The notes: generated by a model from the sequence alone, not told the origin. 64,000 nt of DNA from CAWFKW01 sp963816535 (GCA_963816535.1 CAWFKW010000001.1:289363-353362), one strand, 5' to 3'; shown: positions 26,671-34,778, numbered from the stretch's first letter. Numbers and translations: made by a program.

Positions 26671-26737
26671 GAAATGAGATTGGTTTCTGAATTCCAGTGA
26701 AAACAGAATTGAAAAAATATTTGTTTTAATTTATGTA

Positions 26738-26905
26738 AGAGTAAGACGCTGGCGCCGCCTGTTGTAAGCTCTTTCTTCCAGGGCCAGGGATGAGGGTTGC
26801 ACTAAGAAACCGGGCGGCGTACTGCGCCTAATAGAGATTTTCCCACTTAGAAATCTCCTCATAACGCCACAAAGGCAGGTTGAAATGGACCTGCCTTTTT
26901 ATTTT
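26738..26905 (+). ncRNA. Structured RNA, copy 2, with its own terminator
   Basis: The second 168-base copy. The stems are: AGACGC (26745-26750) with GCGCCT (26825-26830), one mismatch; CGCCGCCTG (26754-26762) with CGGGCGGCG (26812-26820); TGTAA (26764-26768) with TTGCA (26798-26802); and GAGATTT/AAATCTC (26835-26858). Compared with copy 1, paired positions change together: a G-C pair (26765/26801) replaces A-U (22588/22624), C-G (26757/26817) replaces U-G, and the terminator stem swaps its top two pairs. Loop sequence CAGGGC(C/T)AGGGA and AGAAACC are kept. It lies between paralogue B and the TrmB-like regulator, which has a separate promoter. The family is unknown to me. Confidence 0.7.
26872..26905 (+). 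terminator. Intrinsic terminator of RNA copy 2
   Basis: AAAGGCAGGT (26872-26881) pairs perfectly with ACCTGCCTTT (26890-26899), followed by TTTATTTT. It may also stop transcripts reading through from paralogue B. Confidence 0.85.
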
Positions 26906-27020
26906 AGAAAAAAAAATTTAATGATTTTGGATAGAATCTCAACGCAATAAAGTTAACCTATTGTAATCTATGCGTATAACTCTGCGCATTTCCATAGCTA
27001 TATTAGTTATTAATTGGGGC

Positions 27021-27049
27021 TTGACATGGGAAAAACAATATATTATATT
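27021..27049 (+). promoter_or_regulatory. Promoter of the TrmB-like regulator
   Basis: TTGACA (27021-27026), a 17-base spacer, then TATATT (27044-27049). This is close to the general bacterial consensus rather than the TAnnTTTG form seen elsewhere in the window. It overlaps the palindrome at 27045-27075. Confidence 0.6.
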
Positions 27050-27075
27050 GCTGTAGTTTAAAGCTACTGCAATAT
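27045..27075. promoter_or_regulatory. Palindromic operator candidate
   Basis: ATATTGCTGTAG (27045-27056) faces CTACTGCAATAT (27064-27075), 11 of 12 positions complementary, with a 7-base centre. It covers the end of the -10 element, the expected transcription start and the first base of the regulator's TTG start codon. A repressor bound here would block its own promoter, so autoregulation by the encoded TrmB-type protein is the simplest reading. Confidence 0.5.
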
Positions 27076-27938
27076 TGACAACACAAAATCTCATAGAAAA
27101 GCTCAAATCCGTTGGGTTCAAAGAATATGAATCCAAGGTATTTATAGTATTGCTCAAGGGCATTCCTATGAGCGCTTCCGAAATTGCTAAAGAAGCAAAG
27201 ATCATCCGCAACTCGATTTATGATATCCTCAAGTCATTTGTCCAGAAGGGTTTCTGCAACGAAATAGAAACCAACACAATTTTGAATTACCAGGTAATCG
27301 ATCCCGAAATTGTGATGGACAAAATCATGCGCGAGTATACCGACGGCTATCACAATAAGCTTGAGAGCCTTAAAGACACTTTTACTGAATTAAAAACCAT
27401 CTATAACGCAAAGACCGAAAAGAATGAGGGCGCTGATCTTGGCATTCAGCTTATCCGCGGCATAAACGCTCACAGAGTGGCTAAATACGCGGACTTGCTG
27501 AAGAACAGCAAGACTGAAGTGCTTGGTATGTACAGGCTCAAGTGGCTTGTCTCAGACGAGCTAAACGCCGACGCGATAAGGATCGTAAAGGGCGGGGGAA
27601 CTGTAAAAACCATATACCAGGTGAGCCCTGATTTTAAGATAATAAAAGGCGGTAAACCCGAAGCCGGTTCAGCCGCAGCGTTAATCAAGGTCTGCGAAAC
27701 ATTTCGTGAGAATGGCGAAGATGTAAGGCTTTCCGACGTGAAGATCCCAAACATTACCGTATTCGATAATGAAAATATTTTTATCAACATGACAGGAGAA
27801 AAAAACGTGCCGAAGTATAAGCAAGCTGATATTATTATTAAGAACCCGGAGTTTGCCTCTCATATGAGAGACCTGTTCAATTTTTACTGGAACCAGTCGA
27901 TTACTATTGAAGAATTTAAGAAAAGGAATAGAATTTAA
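27075..27938 (+). CDS. TrmB-family transcriptional regulator
   Basis: A cytoplasmic DNA-binding protein of 287 residues. The N-terminal winged helix (about 1-80) has the TrmB pattern: LIEKLKSVGFKEYESKVFIV, then SASEIAKEAKIIRNSIYDILK as the recognition helix region. A coiled-coil linker (about 85-115) precedes a C-terminal effector-like domain (about 120-280). TrmB proteins often sense sugars, but no sugar uptake or metabolic gene is next to it. The start is TTG, within the palindrome. Its neighbours are the structured RNAs and secreted proteins, which are candidate targets. Confidence 0.8.
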   Translation: MTTQNLIEKLKSVGFKEYESKVFIVLLKGIPMSASEIAKEAKIIRNSIYDILKSFVQKGFCNEIETNTILNYQVIDPEIVMDKIMREYTDGYHNKLESLKDTFTELKTIYNAKTEKNEGADLGIQLIRGINAHRVAKYADLLKNSKTEVLGMYRLKWLVSDELNADAIRIVKGGGTVKTIYQVSPDFKIIKGGKPEAGSAAALIKVCETFRENGEDVRLSDVKIPNITVFDNENIFINMTGEKNVPKYKQADIIIKNPEFASHMRDLFNFYWNQSITIEEFKKRNRI

Positions 27939-27955
27939 TTAACTCAATAAATGCC

Positions 27956-28036
27956 ATGGATTTTAAAATAAAAATATCTGTTCAGGGAATTATTGGATTA
28001 ATATTTGTTTTTTTACTATTGTTGCTTATTATTTAA
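27956..28036 (+). CDS. Small hydrophobic peptide, tandem copy 1
   Basis: A 26-codon ORF: a short charged N-terminus (MDFKIKISVQ) followed by an unbroken hydrophobic run of 16 residues ending LLLLLII before TAA. It would be a single-span membrane peptide. It begins 18 bases past the TrmB-like stop. No clear Shine-Dalgarno is present, and an overlapping ATG at 27951 opens only a 6-codon ORF. The similar ORF at 28095 is the main reason to list it. An A/T-rich chance ORF is possible. Confidence 0.35.
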   Translation: MDFKIKISVQGIIGLIFVFLLLLLII

Positions 28037-28094
28037 GCTATTATTCCAAAAATTAGGGCCATTTGGCCGATTTTTAACAAAAATCACTATTTTT

Positions 28095-28175
28095 ATGAAT
28101 AGCAGCATAAGAACAAACTTAATTTTACAGGCTACAGCTATTGCGTTAATAATAATTTTACTGCTAATTATATAA
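28095..28175 (+). CDS. Small hydrophobic peptide, tandem copy 2
   Basis: Again exactly 26 codons: polar start (MNSSIRTNLILQ), then a hydrophobic run ending LLLII before TAA. The length, polar-then-hydrophobic order, a Gln at the boundary and the LLLII end match copy 1, suggesting a tandem duplication. A GGCCATTTGGCC palindrome (28059-28070) lies between the two. No clear ribosome binding site is seen. Small membrane toxins, regulatory peptides or chance are all open. Confidence 0.35.
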   Translation: MNSSIRTNLILQATAIALIIILLLII

Positions 28176-28275
28176 AAATGTATTAAATTAGCAACTGGTG
28201 TAGTGGGATTTGAAAGTAATGAGTATTCACAAAATCAATATAGAATTTATTTACTCAAATTATTGAAGAATTAAT

Positions 28276-30132
28276 ATGTACGGCTTAAATAAAAAAATTA
28301 TCAGCATTGCGGCAATGTGTGTGGCGCTGATGATTTTTTATAATAAGGCGCAGTCGCAGTCAGGATGGTACCAGCTTAATTCAGGCACAAACGTGAATCT
28401 TAATTCTGTTTGCTTCCTTAACGAGTTTACCGGGTATATGGTCGGCGATGGTTTGGGTATTAAAACTACAAACGGCGGTTTCAACTGGTATGTAATCCCC
28501 GGGATGGAAGGCGGCGCTTCCGTTAAGTTTGTCGATGCCAATATAGGCTATGTTGCCAATGGCACGATCTATAAAACAATGAACGGCGGCCAGACATGGG
28601 GCGACCTGCATACTTCCTTTGTAAACGATATTAGCTTTGCCGATGCGAATACAGGATACGGCGCCGGAGAATACAGCTCTGTTACTAAAACCACAGATGG
28701 CGGCATGACTTTTGAAAGCCAGAGCCTTACTTACGCATATTACAATTTTAAGACAGTCTTTTTTATAAATGCTTATACTGGCTTTATCGCCGGGGGCACA
28801 ATGCTTCCGCCTTATACTGGCATAATTTACAAAACGTCTAACGGCGGCTTCAACTGGGTTCCAATAAACGTGCAGATGCAGGACGTTGAGTTCAGAAGCA
28901 TCAGTTTCCCGAACCCGACAACCGGATATATGGTCGGCGGCGACGTTACGCAGTCAACCGGAGTTATATTTAAGACTATCGACGGTGGCAACACATGGGT
29001 TCAGCAGGGGATAACCAACCGCGATCTGAACTGCGTGTATTTCATCGATTCAAATACGGGTTATGCTGTTGGCGATGACGGAATGGTGCTGAAAACCCAG
29101 GACGGCAGCATATTGTGGAACTCGCAATCTTCTAACACTACCAACGACTTAAAATCAGTTTATTTTGTAAGGCCCGATATTGGTTACACGGCCGGGTTCC
29201 ATGGAGACGTACAAAAGACGCTCAATGGCGGCACAGAAGGCTCTCCATATACTCTTGAGGGATATGTAACTTATGCCGGCACTTCAACTTTGGTCCCTTC
29301 GGGGAAAGTTGTCGCTTTGAATTACAATTATCAGACGGGGCTAATCACCAGATTGGATTCAACCACTATAACGAATGGTTATTACAGGTTCATAAATATA
29401 CCGGGCAATGACAGCACAGATATTGCCGCTTACCAGGATGATGAAGTTCAGGAAGATTTTGTTTTCGGATATTACGGCAATACGATCAACTGGGCAAGTT
29501 CGATAACATTGTTCCCGACCGGCAACATGACCGGTATTAATTTTACGGTAAACAAGACCGTAAATCCGGGCGGGCCCAGAATGGTTAGCGGAGGCGTGTT
29601 TGCATCGGTTGGCGGCGCAGGTCTTACAGACGCAAGGGTTTATGCGCGTATAGGGTCGACTTATTATAATATGGGCTATTCTGTTACCGGAGGCGCTTAT
29701 TCTGTTGCGAATTTACCTTCCGGAAATTATGAGCTTGAATGCGACAGAATGGGATTCAGAAGCGCAATTCGCGACGTAACCGTTGGCGGCGTCAACCTTG
29801 ACACAATTAATTTCTATCTCTCAAATATCAGTCCGATTGGAATTACAAATCAAAGTCTATATGTTCCGGCATCATATAAGTTGATGCAGAATTATCCAAA
29901 TCCGTTTAATCCTACAACTAACATCCGGTTCGATATTCCAAAGGAATCCAGGGTCAAAATAAGTATTTTTGACGTGCTTGGCAGGGAAGTCGATGTTCTG
30001 GTTGACCAGCAGATGAAACCCGGAACTTATAAAGTGGATTGGCGGGCAGACAAATTTTCTAGTGGACTCTATTTTTACAGACTGGTGACAAACGACTACG
30101 TTGACGTCAAGAAAATGATACTTGTGAAGTAA
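28276..30132 (+). CDS. Type IX-secreted YCF48/BNR-repeat protein
   Basis: An exported protein of 618 residues. A signal peptide (about 1-28, ending AQSQS) is followed by a beta-propeller of about six YCF48-like repeats at 30-320, each with the 'TGYxVGxxGxxxKTTxGGxxW' pattern. Then come one or two carboxypeptidase-regulatory-like beta domains (about 325-405 and 440-515) and the T9SS type A sorting domain (about 530-618, LMQNYPNPFNPTTNIRF ... KKMILVK). No catalytic residues are evident; the propeller probably binds a ligand at the surface. It is preceded by the two small hydrophobic ORFs and has no obvious Shine-Dalgarno. Confidence 0.88.
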   Translation: MYGLNKKIISIAAMCVALMIFYNKAQSQSGWYQLNSGTNVNLNSVCFLNEFTGYMVGDGLGIKTTNGGFNWYVIPGMEGGASVKFVDANIGYVANGTIYKTMNGGQTWGDLHTSFVNDISFADANTGYGAGEYSSVTKTTDGGMTFESQSLTYAYYNFKTVFFINAYTGFIAGGTMLPPYTGIIYKTSNGGFNWVPINVQMQDVEFRSISFPNPTTGYMVGGDVTQSTGVIFKTIDGGNTWVQQGITNRDLNCVYFIDSNTGYAVGDDGMVLKTQDGSILWNSQSSNTTNDLKSVYFVRPDIGYTAGFHGDVQKTLNGGTEGSPYTLEGYVTYAGTSTLVPSGKVVALNYNYQTGLITRLDSTTITNGYYRFINIPGNDSTDIAAYQDDEVQEDFVFGYYGNTINWASSITLFPTGNMTGINFTVNKTVNPGGPRMVSGGVFASVGGAGLTDARVYARIGSTYYNMGYSVTGGAYSVANLPSGNYELECDRMGFRSAIRDVTVGGVNLDTINFYLSNISPIGITNQSLYVPASYKLMQNYPNPFNPTTNIRFDIPKESRVKISIFDVLGREVDVLVDQQMKPGTYKVDWRADKFSSGLYFYRLVTNDYVDVKKMILVK

Positions 30133-30164
30133 CTCATATCAATTATTTTATCCTCCTCGCTCGG

Positions 30165-30195
30165 AAAAGCTGTCATGAAAACATGATAGCTTTTT
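30165..30195 (+). terminator. Intrinsic terminator of the YCF48-repeat gene
   Basis: AAAAGCTGTCATG pairs with CATGATAGCTTTT (one wobble) around a short AAAA-rich loop, followed by TCTTG. It lies 33 bases past the stop at 30132. Confidence 0.75.
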
Positions 30196-30280
30196 CTTGT
30201 TTAACGACCCTGCCTTTTATTGACAGGATTCCGGTTAACTTTCTGCACTGATGAGAGGCCGCCTACAGCGCGGACTACCG

Positions 30281-30325
30281 TAGGTGTCAGGCATGTTCAC
30301 CCGGCTCAGACGGGCCTGACACCTA
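30281..30325. repeat. Long palindromic intergenic repeat
   Basis: A perfect 12-bp inverted repeat (TAGGTGTCAGGC at 30281-30292, GCCTGACACCTA at 30314-30325) encloses 21 bases that contain CCGGCTCAGACGG. It looks like a dispersed palindrome. The surrounding 30200-30396 holds no ORF of note. Confidence 0.55.
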
Positions 30326-30372
30326 ACAGTGATATTTCTGAATGGGCGGATCCAAAGCTTTCCCAACGCTTG

Positions 30373-30396
30373 CCGCAGGGAGTCTGCGGTTTTTTA
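30373..30396 (+). terminator. Orphan intrinsic terminator
   Basis: CCGCAG (30373-30378) pairs with CTGCGG (30384-30389), followed by six T. No plus-strand gene ends just before it, since the YCF48-repeat gene already has a terminator at 30165. It may end an unannotated short RNA made from about 30200-30370, or be a second terminator. Confidence 0.5.
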
Positions 30397-30516
30397 ACGT
30401 GAGATTTGAATGAATTTTAAAAATTGTTTTCATGCTGATTTAAGCTTAAAACCCAACAAACCACCCCCTCTATTGTTTTGAATCTCTTGATTTAAATAGG
30501 TATATTTAGCAAAATT

Positions 30517-31602
30517 ATGGCTGAAAATCAGTTTTTTGACTATAAGGACCAGTACAGCGAGGCTGAAAAACAACGGGCATCCAAGAGTCTCTGGTATTAT
30601 TCCTGGATAAGATTTAAACGAAATAAGCTGGCTATGGCGGGTATGATACTGATTTGTTTTCTGATACTGGTTGCTATAACCGCCGGGTTGATCTCGCCGT
30701 ATGATCCCGTAAATCAAACGCTTGAATATGCGACACGTCCCGCTGGTTTTGAAGGCAACGTGCTGGTAAGAAAGTCAATGAACGGAGTAGATTTTGTGCC
30801 TATACAGAAGATAAGCAGAGTCACAGCCGACACCGTATTCTATCTTGATTACACCGGCGCAAACAAATCTATAACGTTAGCGGATCTCAGCGGTAAATCG
30901 GAAGCTGATTGGCACAGGCAGCCCAGGTATTTATTGGGCACTGACCGCTACGGGCGCGATATAATGAGCAGGTTAATTTACGGAAGCAGGGTAAGCTTAT
31001 CAGTTGGAATAATTTCTGAAAGTATTTCAATTTTTATTGGAGTTGTATTGGGCGCGCTTGCAGGATATTTCAGAGGAAAAAGCGACGCTGTTATTATGTG
31101 GCTGATCAATGTAGTATGGGCGTTCCCTTCGATATTGTTTATAATTGCGCTTTCTGTCGTATTAGGTAAAGGATTCTGGCAGTCATTTGTTGCAATCGGT
31201 TTAACAGGATGGGTAGATATTGCAAGGATTGTGAGGGGACAGTTCTTTTCGCTCAGAGAAACTGAATATGTGGAAGCAACAAGGGCATTGGGATACAGGC
31301 CGACAAAAATAATTTTTAAACACATTTTGCCAAACACTATAGGCCCTATAATCGTCACAAGTACAGCGGGGCTTGCAACGGCAATCATTTTTGAGGCGAG
31401 TTTGAGCTTTTTGGGGCTCGGCGTTCAGCCGCCGACAGCAAGCTGGGGGCAGATGGTGTTTGACGGGTATAAATATATTGTGGCGGGCACTAATTGGGGA
31501 CTGGCAATTTATCCGTCGGTTGCAATTATGTTGACCGTATTTGCTGTTAATTTAATCGGAGACGGGCTTAGGGATGCTTTTGATCCCAAAATGAAAAGAT
31601 AG
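30517..31602 (+). CDS. DppC/OppC-like ABC transporter permease
   Basis: An inner-membrane permease of 361 residues from the peptide/nickel importer family. It has a cytoplasmic N-terminus, a first span at about 45-66 that leads into SPYDP, an extracytoplasmic insert to about 145, then five spans. The EAA loop is EYVEATRALGYRPTKIIFKH (about 250-269), where the ATPase docks. Partner permease, ATPase and binding-protein genes are not in the window, so they must lie elsewhere. It is first in a tight plus-strand run with dprA 14 bases downstream. Confidence 0.88.
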   Translation: MAENQFFDYKDQYSEAEKQRASKSLWYYSWIRFKRNKLAMAGMILICFLILVAITAGLISPYDPVNQTLEYATRPAGFEGNVLVRKSMNGVDFVPIQKISRVTADTVFYLDYTGANKSITLADLSGKSEADWHRQPRYLLGTDRYGRDIMSRLIYGSRVSLSVGIISESISIFIGVVLGALAGYFRGKSDAVIMWLINVVWAFPSILFIIALSVVLGKGFWQSFVAIGLTGWVDIARIVRGQFFSLRETEYVEATRALGYRPTKIIFKHILPNTIGPIIVTSTAGLATAIIFEASLSFLGLGVQPPTASWGQMVFDGYKYIVAGTNWGLAIYPSVAIMLTVFAVNLIGDGLRDAFDPKMKR

Positions 31603-31616
31603 CCCGGTGTTGTATT

Positions 31617-32771
31617 ATGCGGGATTTCAGGTATTTGTATTACCTGACCAAAGTCGAAAGGCTTGGGTCGGTCAGAATAAAAAAGCTGCTCGATGTTTTT
31701 GGAGCCGCTGAAGATGTTTTCGGCGCTAGCGTTGCGCAGATCGCGGGCATAGATGGATTCGGCAAGAAAGCAGCTGAGGCAATACTAAGAAGCGAATCTG
31801 CATTTGAAGAATATGAAGCGAAGTATGACCTTATGGCGGCAAAGGCAGAGAAATTATGCATAGAGGCGGTTACACTTTGCGATGAGAACTACCCGGCGAT
31901 GCTGAAAGAGATTTACGATCCGCCGGTAATTTTATATTTCAGAAATGGCAGCGGGGCCGATAATTTCAGTAAATTGAACAGGGAGTCGGTTGGAATTGTA
32001 GGAACGCGCAAGCCAAGCGACTACGGGAAGAGGATGGCGGAATCATTCGCGCGCGAGCTCTCATCTGCCGGATTGAATGTTATCAGCGGTTTCGCAAGAG
32101 GCGTAGATACTCACGCGCACAAAGCCGTAATAAATAACGTGAGAAGCAGATCGATCACGGCGGCTGTTTTTGGGTGCGGAGTAGATGTTATTTATCCTCC
32201 TGAAAACAAAAAACTTTACGAAGAAATGCTCTCAGGCGGCGTGATGCTTTCGGAATATGAAATTGGCGCTATTCCTGACGCGGTCAACTTTCCTAAACGC
32301 AACAGGATAATAAGCGGCCTCTCAAAAGGCGTTATAATCATCGAAAGCGGCAAAGACGGAGGCGCGCTTATTACTGCAAGATGCGCGCTGGACCAGGGGC
32401 GCGAGGTGTTTTCAGTGCCGGGTTATGTGACGTCAAAGAGCAGCGAAGGAACCAACTACCTGATAAAAACAGGTCAGGCTAAACTGGTCGAGAATATTGA
32501 CGATGTGCTGAACGAGATTTGTTCAAATGTTTATAGCGGCGATCATGGCGCTTCGCAGTATGAAAGCGCGAAACTTGCGCACCCGGAGCTGAGCGGAAAC
32601 GAAAAGGCTGTTTATGACATTATATCGGCGGGGGCTGAACCCGTTCATATAGACGCAATATCAGAGTTAACAGTATTGAATATATCAGATTGTCTTGTAA
32701 CTTTACTCAATCTTGAGTTTAAAGGAATAATAAATCAATTACCCGGAAAAAGATTTTCTCCGGTTAAATAG
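31617..32771 (+). CDS. dprA: DNA-processing protein DprA
   Basis: Loads RecA on incoming single-stranded DNA in natural transformation. The 384-residue product has an N-terminal helix-hairpin-helix region (about 15-65, with IDGFGKKAAEAI), a Rossmann-like core (about 90-300) including VGIVGTRKPSDYGKRMAESF and SGFARGVDTHAHK, and a winged-helix tail (about 325-384). Gene order with rpoN and hslVU is tight (3 bases to rpoN), suggesting co-transcription. Whether the organism is competent cannot be judged here. Confidence 0.93.
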   Translation: MRDFRYLYYLTKVERLGSVRIKKLLDVFGAAEDVFGASVAQIAGIDGFGKKAAEAILRSESAFEEYEAKYDLMAAKAEKLCIEAVTLCDENYPAMLKEIYDPPVILYFRNGSGADNFSKLNRESVGIVGTRKPSDYGKRMAESFARELSSAGLNVISGFARGVDTHAHKAVINNVRSRSITAAVFGCGVDVIYPPENKKLYEEMLSGGVMLSEYEIGAIPDAVNFPKRNRIISGLSKGVIIIESGKDGGALITARCALDQGREVFSVPGYVTSKSSEGTNYLIKTGQAKLVENIDDVLNEICSNVYSGDHGASQYESAKLAHPELSGNEKAVYDIISAGAEPVHIDAISELTVLNISDCLVTLLNLEFKGIINQLPGKRFSPVK

Positions 32772-32774
32772 GGA

Positions 32775-34223
32775 ATGTTAAGAAACTCGCAAATAATAAG
32801 TTTACACCAGAAGCTGTCGCCGAATATAATACAGGCGCAACTGCTGCTTGCGCTTCCAACGCTTGCGCTTGAACAGGAAATTAAAGAACAGCTTGAAGAC
32901 AATCCTGTTCTGGAAGAGGATCTTATAGAACCCGAGCCTGTTAAGGAGATTGAAGAATCCGCTCCTGAAGAATCGGCGAATACAGAAGAAGAAACTTACG
33001 ATATAGATGAATGGTACGATTATTCGGATACCGGCGCAGACGGGTATAAATCGCCGGAAGAATATGACAAACAAAGTAATCTCGATTTTGAAGCCCGGAC
33101 GGATTACCTTATAAATAAACGGGAAAGACATAATGAAACGCCTCTCGAACAGCTTCACGCTTCCGACCTTGATGAAAAATCCATAATCATCGGCGAAGAA
33201 ATATTAGGCAGCCTTGACGACGAAGGTTACCTGAGAGATTCGCTTGAAGATTTGAAAGAAGACATAACCCGTCAGAACGGTATCGAGGCGACGGTCGAGG
33301 ATATTGAAAATGTGCTGAAGCTTATCCAGAAGTTCGACCCGATAGGCATTGCGGCAAGAAACTTACAGGAGTGTTTAACGGTTCAATTAGAGGAACTTGC
33401 AATCGGCGAGGAAGACAGAAAACTGTGCCTTTTGATGATTAATGAGCATTTTGAAGACTTTAAGCTGAAAAGATATGAGCGGCTCTCAAAGAACCTGAAT
33501 GTTTCTCTCGAGAAGATTAACGAGCTCTTCGGGATAATACATAAGCTCGATCCTTCGCCCTGGAAAGCGGATGGCGATATTGGCAGAGATTATATTTACC
33601 CCGATTTTACGGTAGTTAAAACAGGGAATGATCTTGTTGTTGAATTGAACGACGACAGCTTGCCCCCAATCAGGATAAACCGCGCGTATATTGACATGAT
33701 GAAGTCGAAAAGATCTTCTAAGGAAACAAAGGAGTTCATCAAAAATAAGCTCGATGCGGCCAAGTTTTTCATCAGCTCCATCATGATGCGCAAGGATACG
33801 ATGCTCAGGGTAATGAAATCGATAGTGGAAAGGCAGAGGGTATTTTTCCTTTCAGGCGGCGAAGGGCTTAAGCCGATGCTCGAAAAGGAAATCGCTTATG
33901 ATATAGAGATGGATGTTTCGACCGTGAGCAGGACGGTGAGAAATAAATATGTACAGACTGATTTTGGAGTTTATGAACTCAAGTATTTCTTCAGCAATTC
34001 AATTCACTCCGATAGCGGCGAGGATATTTCAACCAAAATAGTCAGGGATAAAATTAAGTCGTTCATTGATTCAGAAAACAAGGCAAAGCCGCTTAGCGAC
34101 GACAGGCTGACCGAAATGATAAACCAGGCGGGCTACCCTATTGCCAGAAGAACGGTTGCCAAATACAGGGAAGCAATGAAAATTCCAAAAGCGACGCTAA
34201 GAAGAAAGATTATAACAGAATAA
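32775..34223 (+). CDS. rpoN: RNA polymerase sigma-54 factor
   Basis: The alternative sigma factor used with AAA+ activators. In 482 residues: Gln/Leu-rich region I (SLHQKLSPNIIQAQLLLAL, about 9-27), an acidic region II (about 45-120), the core-binding domain (about 130-310), the helix-turn-helix domain, and the RpoN box ARRTVAKYRE (457-466), which reads the -24 element. All hallmarks are intact. No sigma-54 activator gene is in the window. Confidence 0.95.
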   Translation: MLRNSQIISLHQKLSPNIIQAQLLLALPTLALEQEIKEQLEDNPVLEEDLIEPEPVKEIEESAPEESANTEEETYDIDEWYDYSDTGADGYKSPEEYDKQSNLDFEARTDYLINKRERHNETPLEQLHASDLDEKSIIIGEEILGSLDDEGYLRDSLEDLKEDITRQNGIEATVEDIENVLKLIQKFDPIGIAARNLQECLTVQLEELAIGEEDRKLCLLMINEHFEDFKLKRYERLSKNLNVSLEKINELFGIIHKLDPSPWKADGDIGRDYIYPDFTVVKTGNDLVVELNDDSLPPIRINRAYIDMMKSKRSSKETKEFIKNKLDAAKFFISSIMMRKDTMLRVMKSIVERQRVFFLSGGEGLKPMLEKEIAYDIEMDVSTVSRTVRNKYVQTDFGVYELKYFFSNSIHSDSGEDISTKIVRDKIKSFIDSENKAKPLSDDRLTEMINQAGYPIARRTVAKYREAMKIPKATLRRKIITE

Positions 34224-34238
34224 ATTAACTAGCTGAAA

Positions 34239-34775
34239 TTGACGACAAAAATATTAAGCACAACGGTAATTGGTTTGATCAGAGACGGGAAAGCGGCGAT
34301 GGGAAGCGACGGCCAGGTGACGGTCGCAAACACTGTGCTGAAGCACCATACAAAAAAAGTAAGGAAGCTGTACAACAATAAGGTTCTTGCGGGATTTGCC
34401 GGTTCTACAGCTGATGCGCTGACCCTTTTTGAGAAATTTGAATCGAAGCTGGAGCAGTATAAAGGCAACCTATCGCGCGCCGCCGTGGAGCTTGCAAAAG
34501 AATGGCGCACGGACAGGTATCTCAGAAGGCTGGAAGCTCTGCTTGCCGTGATGGATAATGAGAAATCGTTCATTATCTCAGGCAACGGAGACGTAATTGA
34601 GCCTGACGATGGAATTGCAGCTATCGGCTCAGGAGGCAGTTTCGCAACTGCAGCCGCAAGAATGCTGGTGAAGTACTCAAAGCTTGACGCCGCGGGGATT
34701 GTGCGCGAATCGCTTGACGTGGCGGCAGATATATGCATTTACACGAATCATAACATAACAATCGAGGAACTTTAA
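34239..34775 (+). CDS. hslV: ATP-dependent protease subunit HslV
   Basis: The proteolytic ring of the HslUV protease. The product is 178 residues from a TTG start. The N-terminus reads MTTKILSTTVIGLIRDGKAA. Alignment of TTVIGLIRDG with the usual TT-x4-RRNG puts the catalytic Thr at position 8, after a 7-residue propeptide, as in family members that begin with a short leader. GSDGQVT, the VRKLYN...VLAGFAGSTADA core and RTDRYLRRLEALLAV are present. The ATPase gene hslU follows after three bases. Confidence 0.95.
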   Translation: MTTKILSTTVIGLIRDGKAAMGSDGQVTVANTVLKHHTKKVRKLYNNKVLAGFAGSTADALTLFEKFESKLEQYKGNLSRAAVELAKEWRTDRYLRRLEALLAVMDNEKSFIISGNGDVIEPDDGIAAIGSGGSFATAAARMLVKYSKLDAAGIVRESLDVAADICIYTNHNITIEEL

Positions 34776-34778
34776 GCT

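Noticed and set aside
30248..30255. CTGATGAG resembling a hammerhead ribozyme core
   Set aside because: No GAAA core partner or matching stems II and III follow within range, so it is a chance match.
34229..34738. 169-codon minus-strand ORF over hslV
   Set aside because: It is a shadow of hslV in the opposite strand with Ser/Ala-rich low-complexity content; hslV itself is unmistakable.
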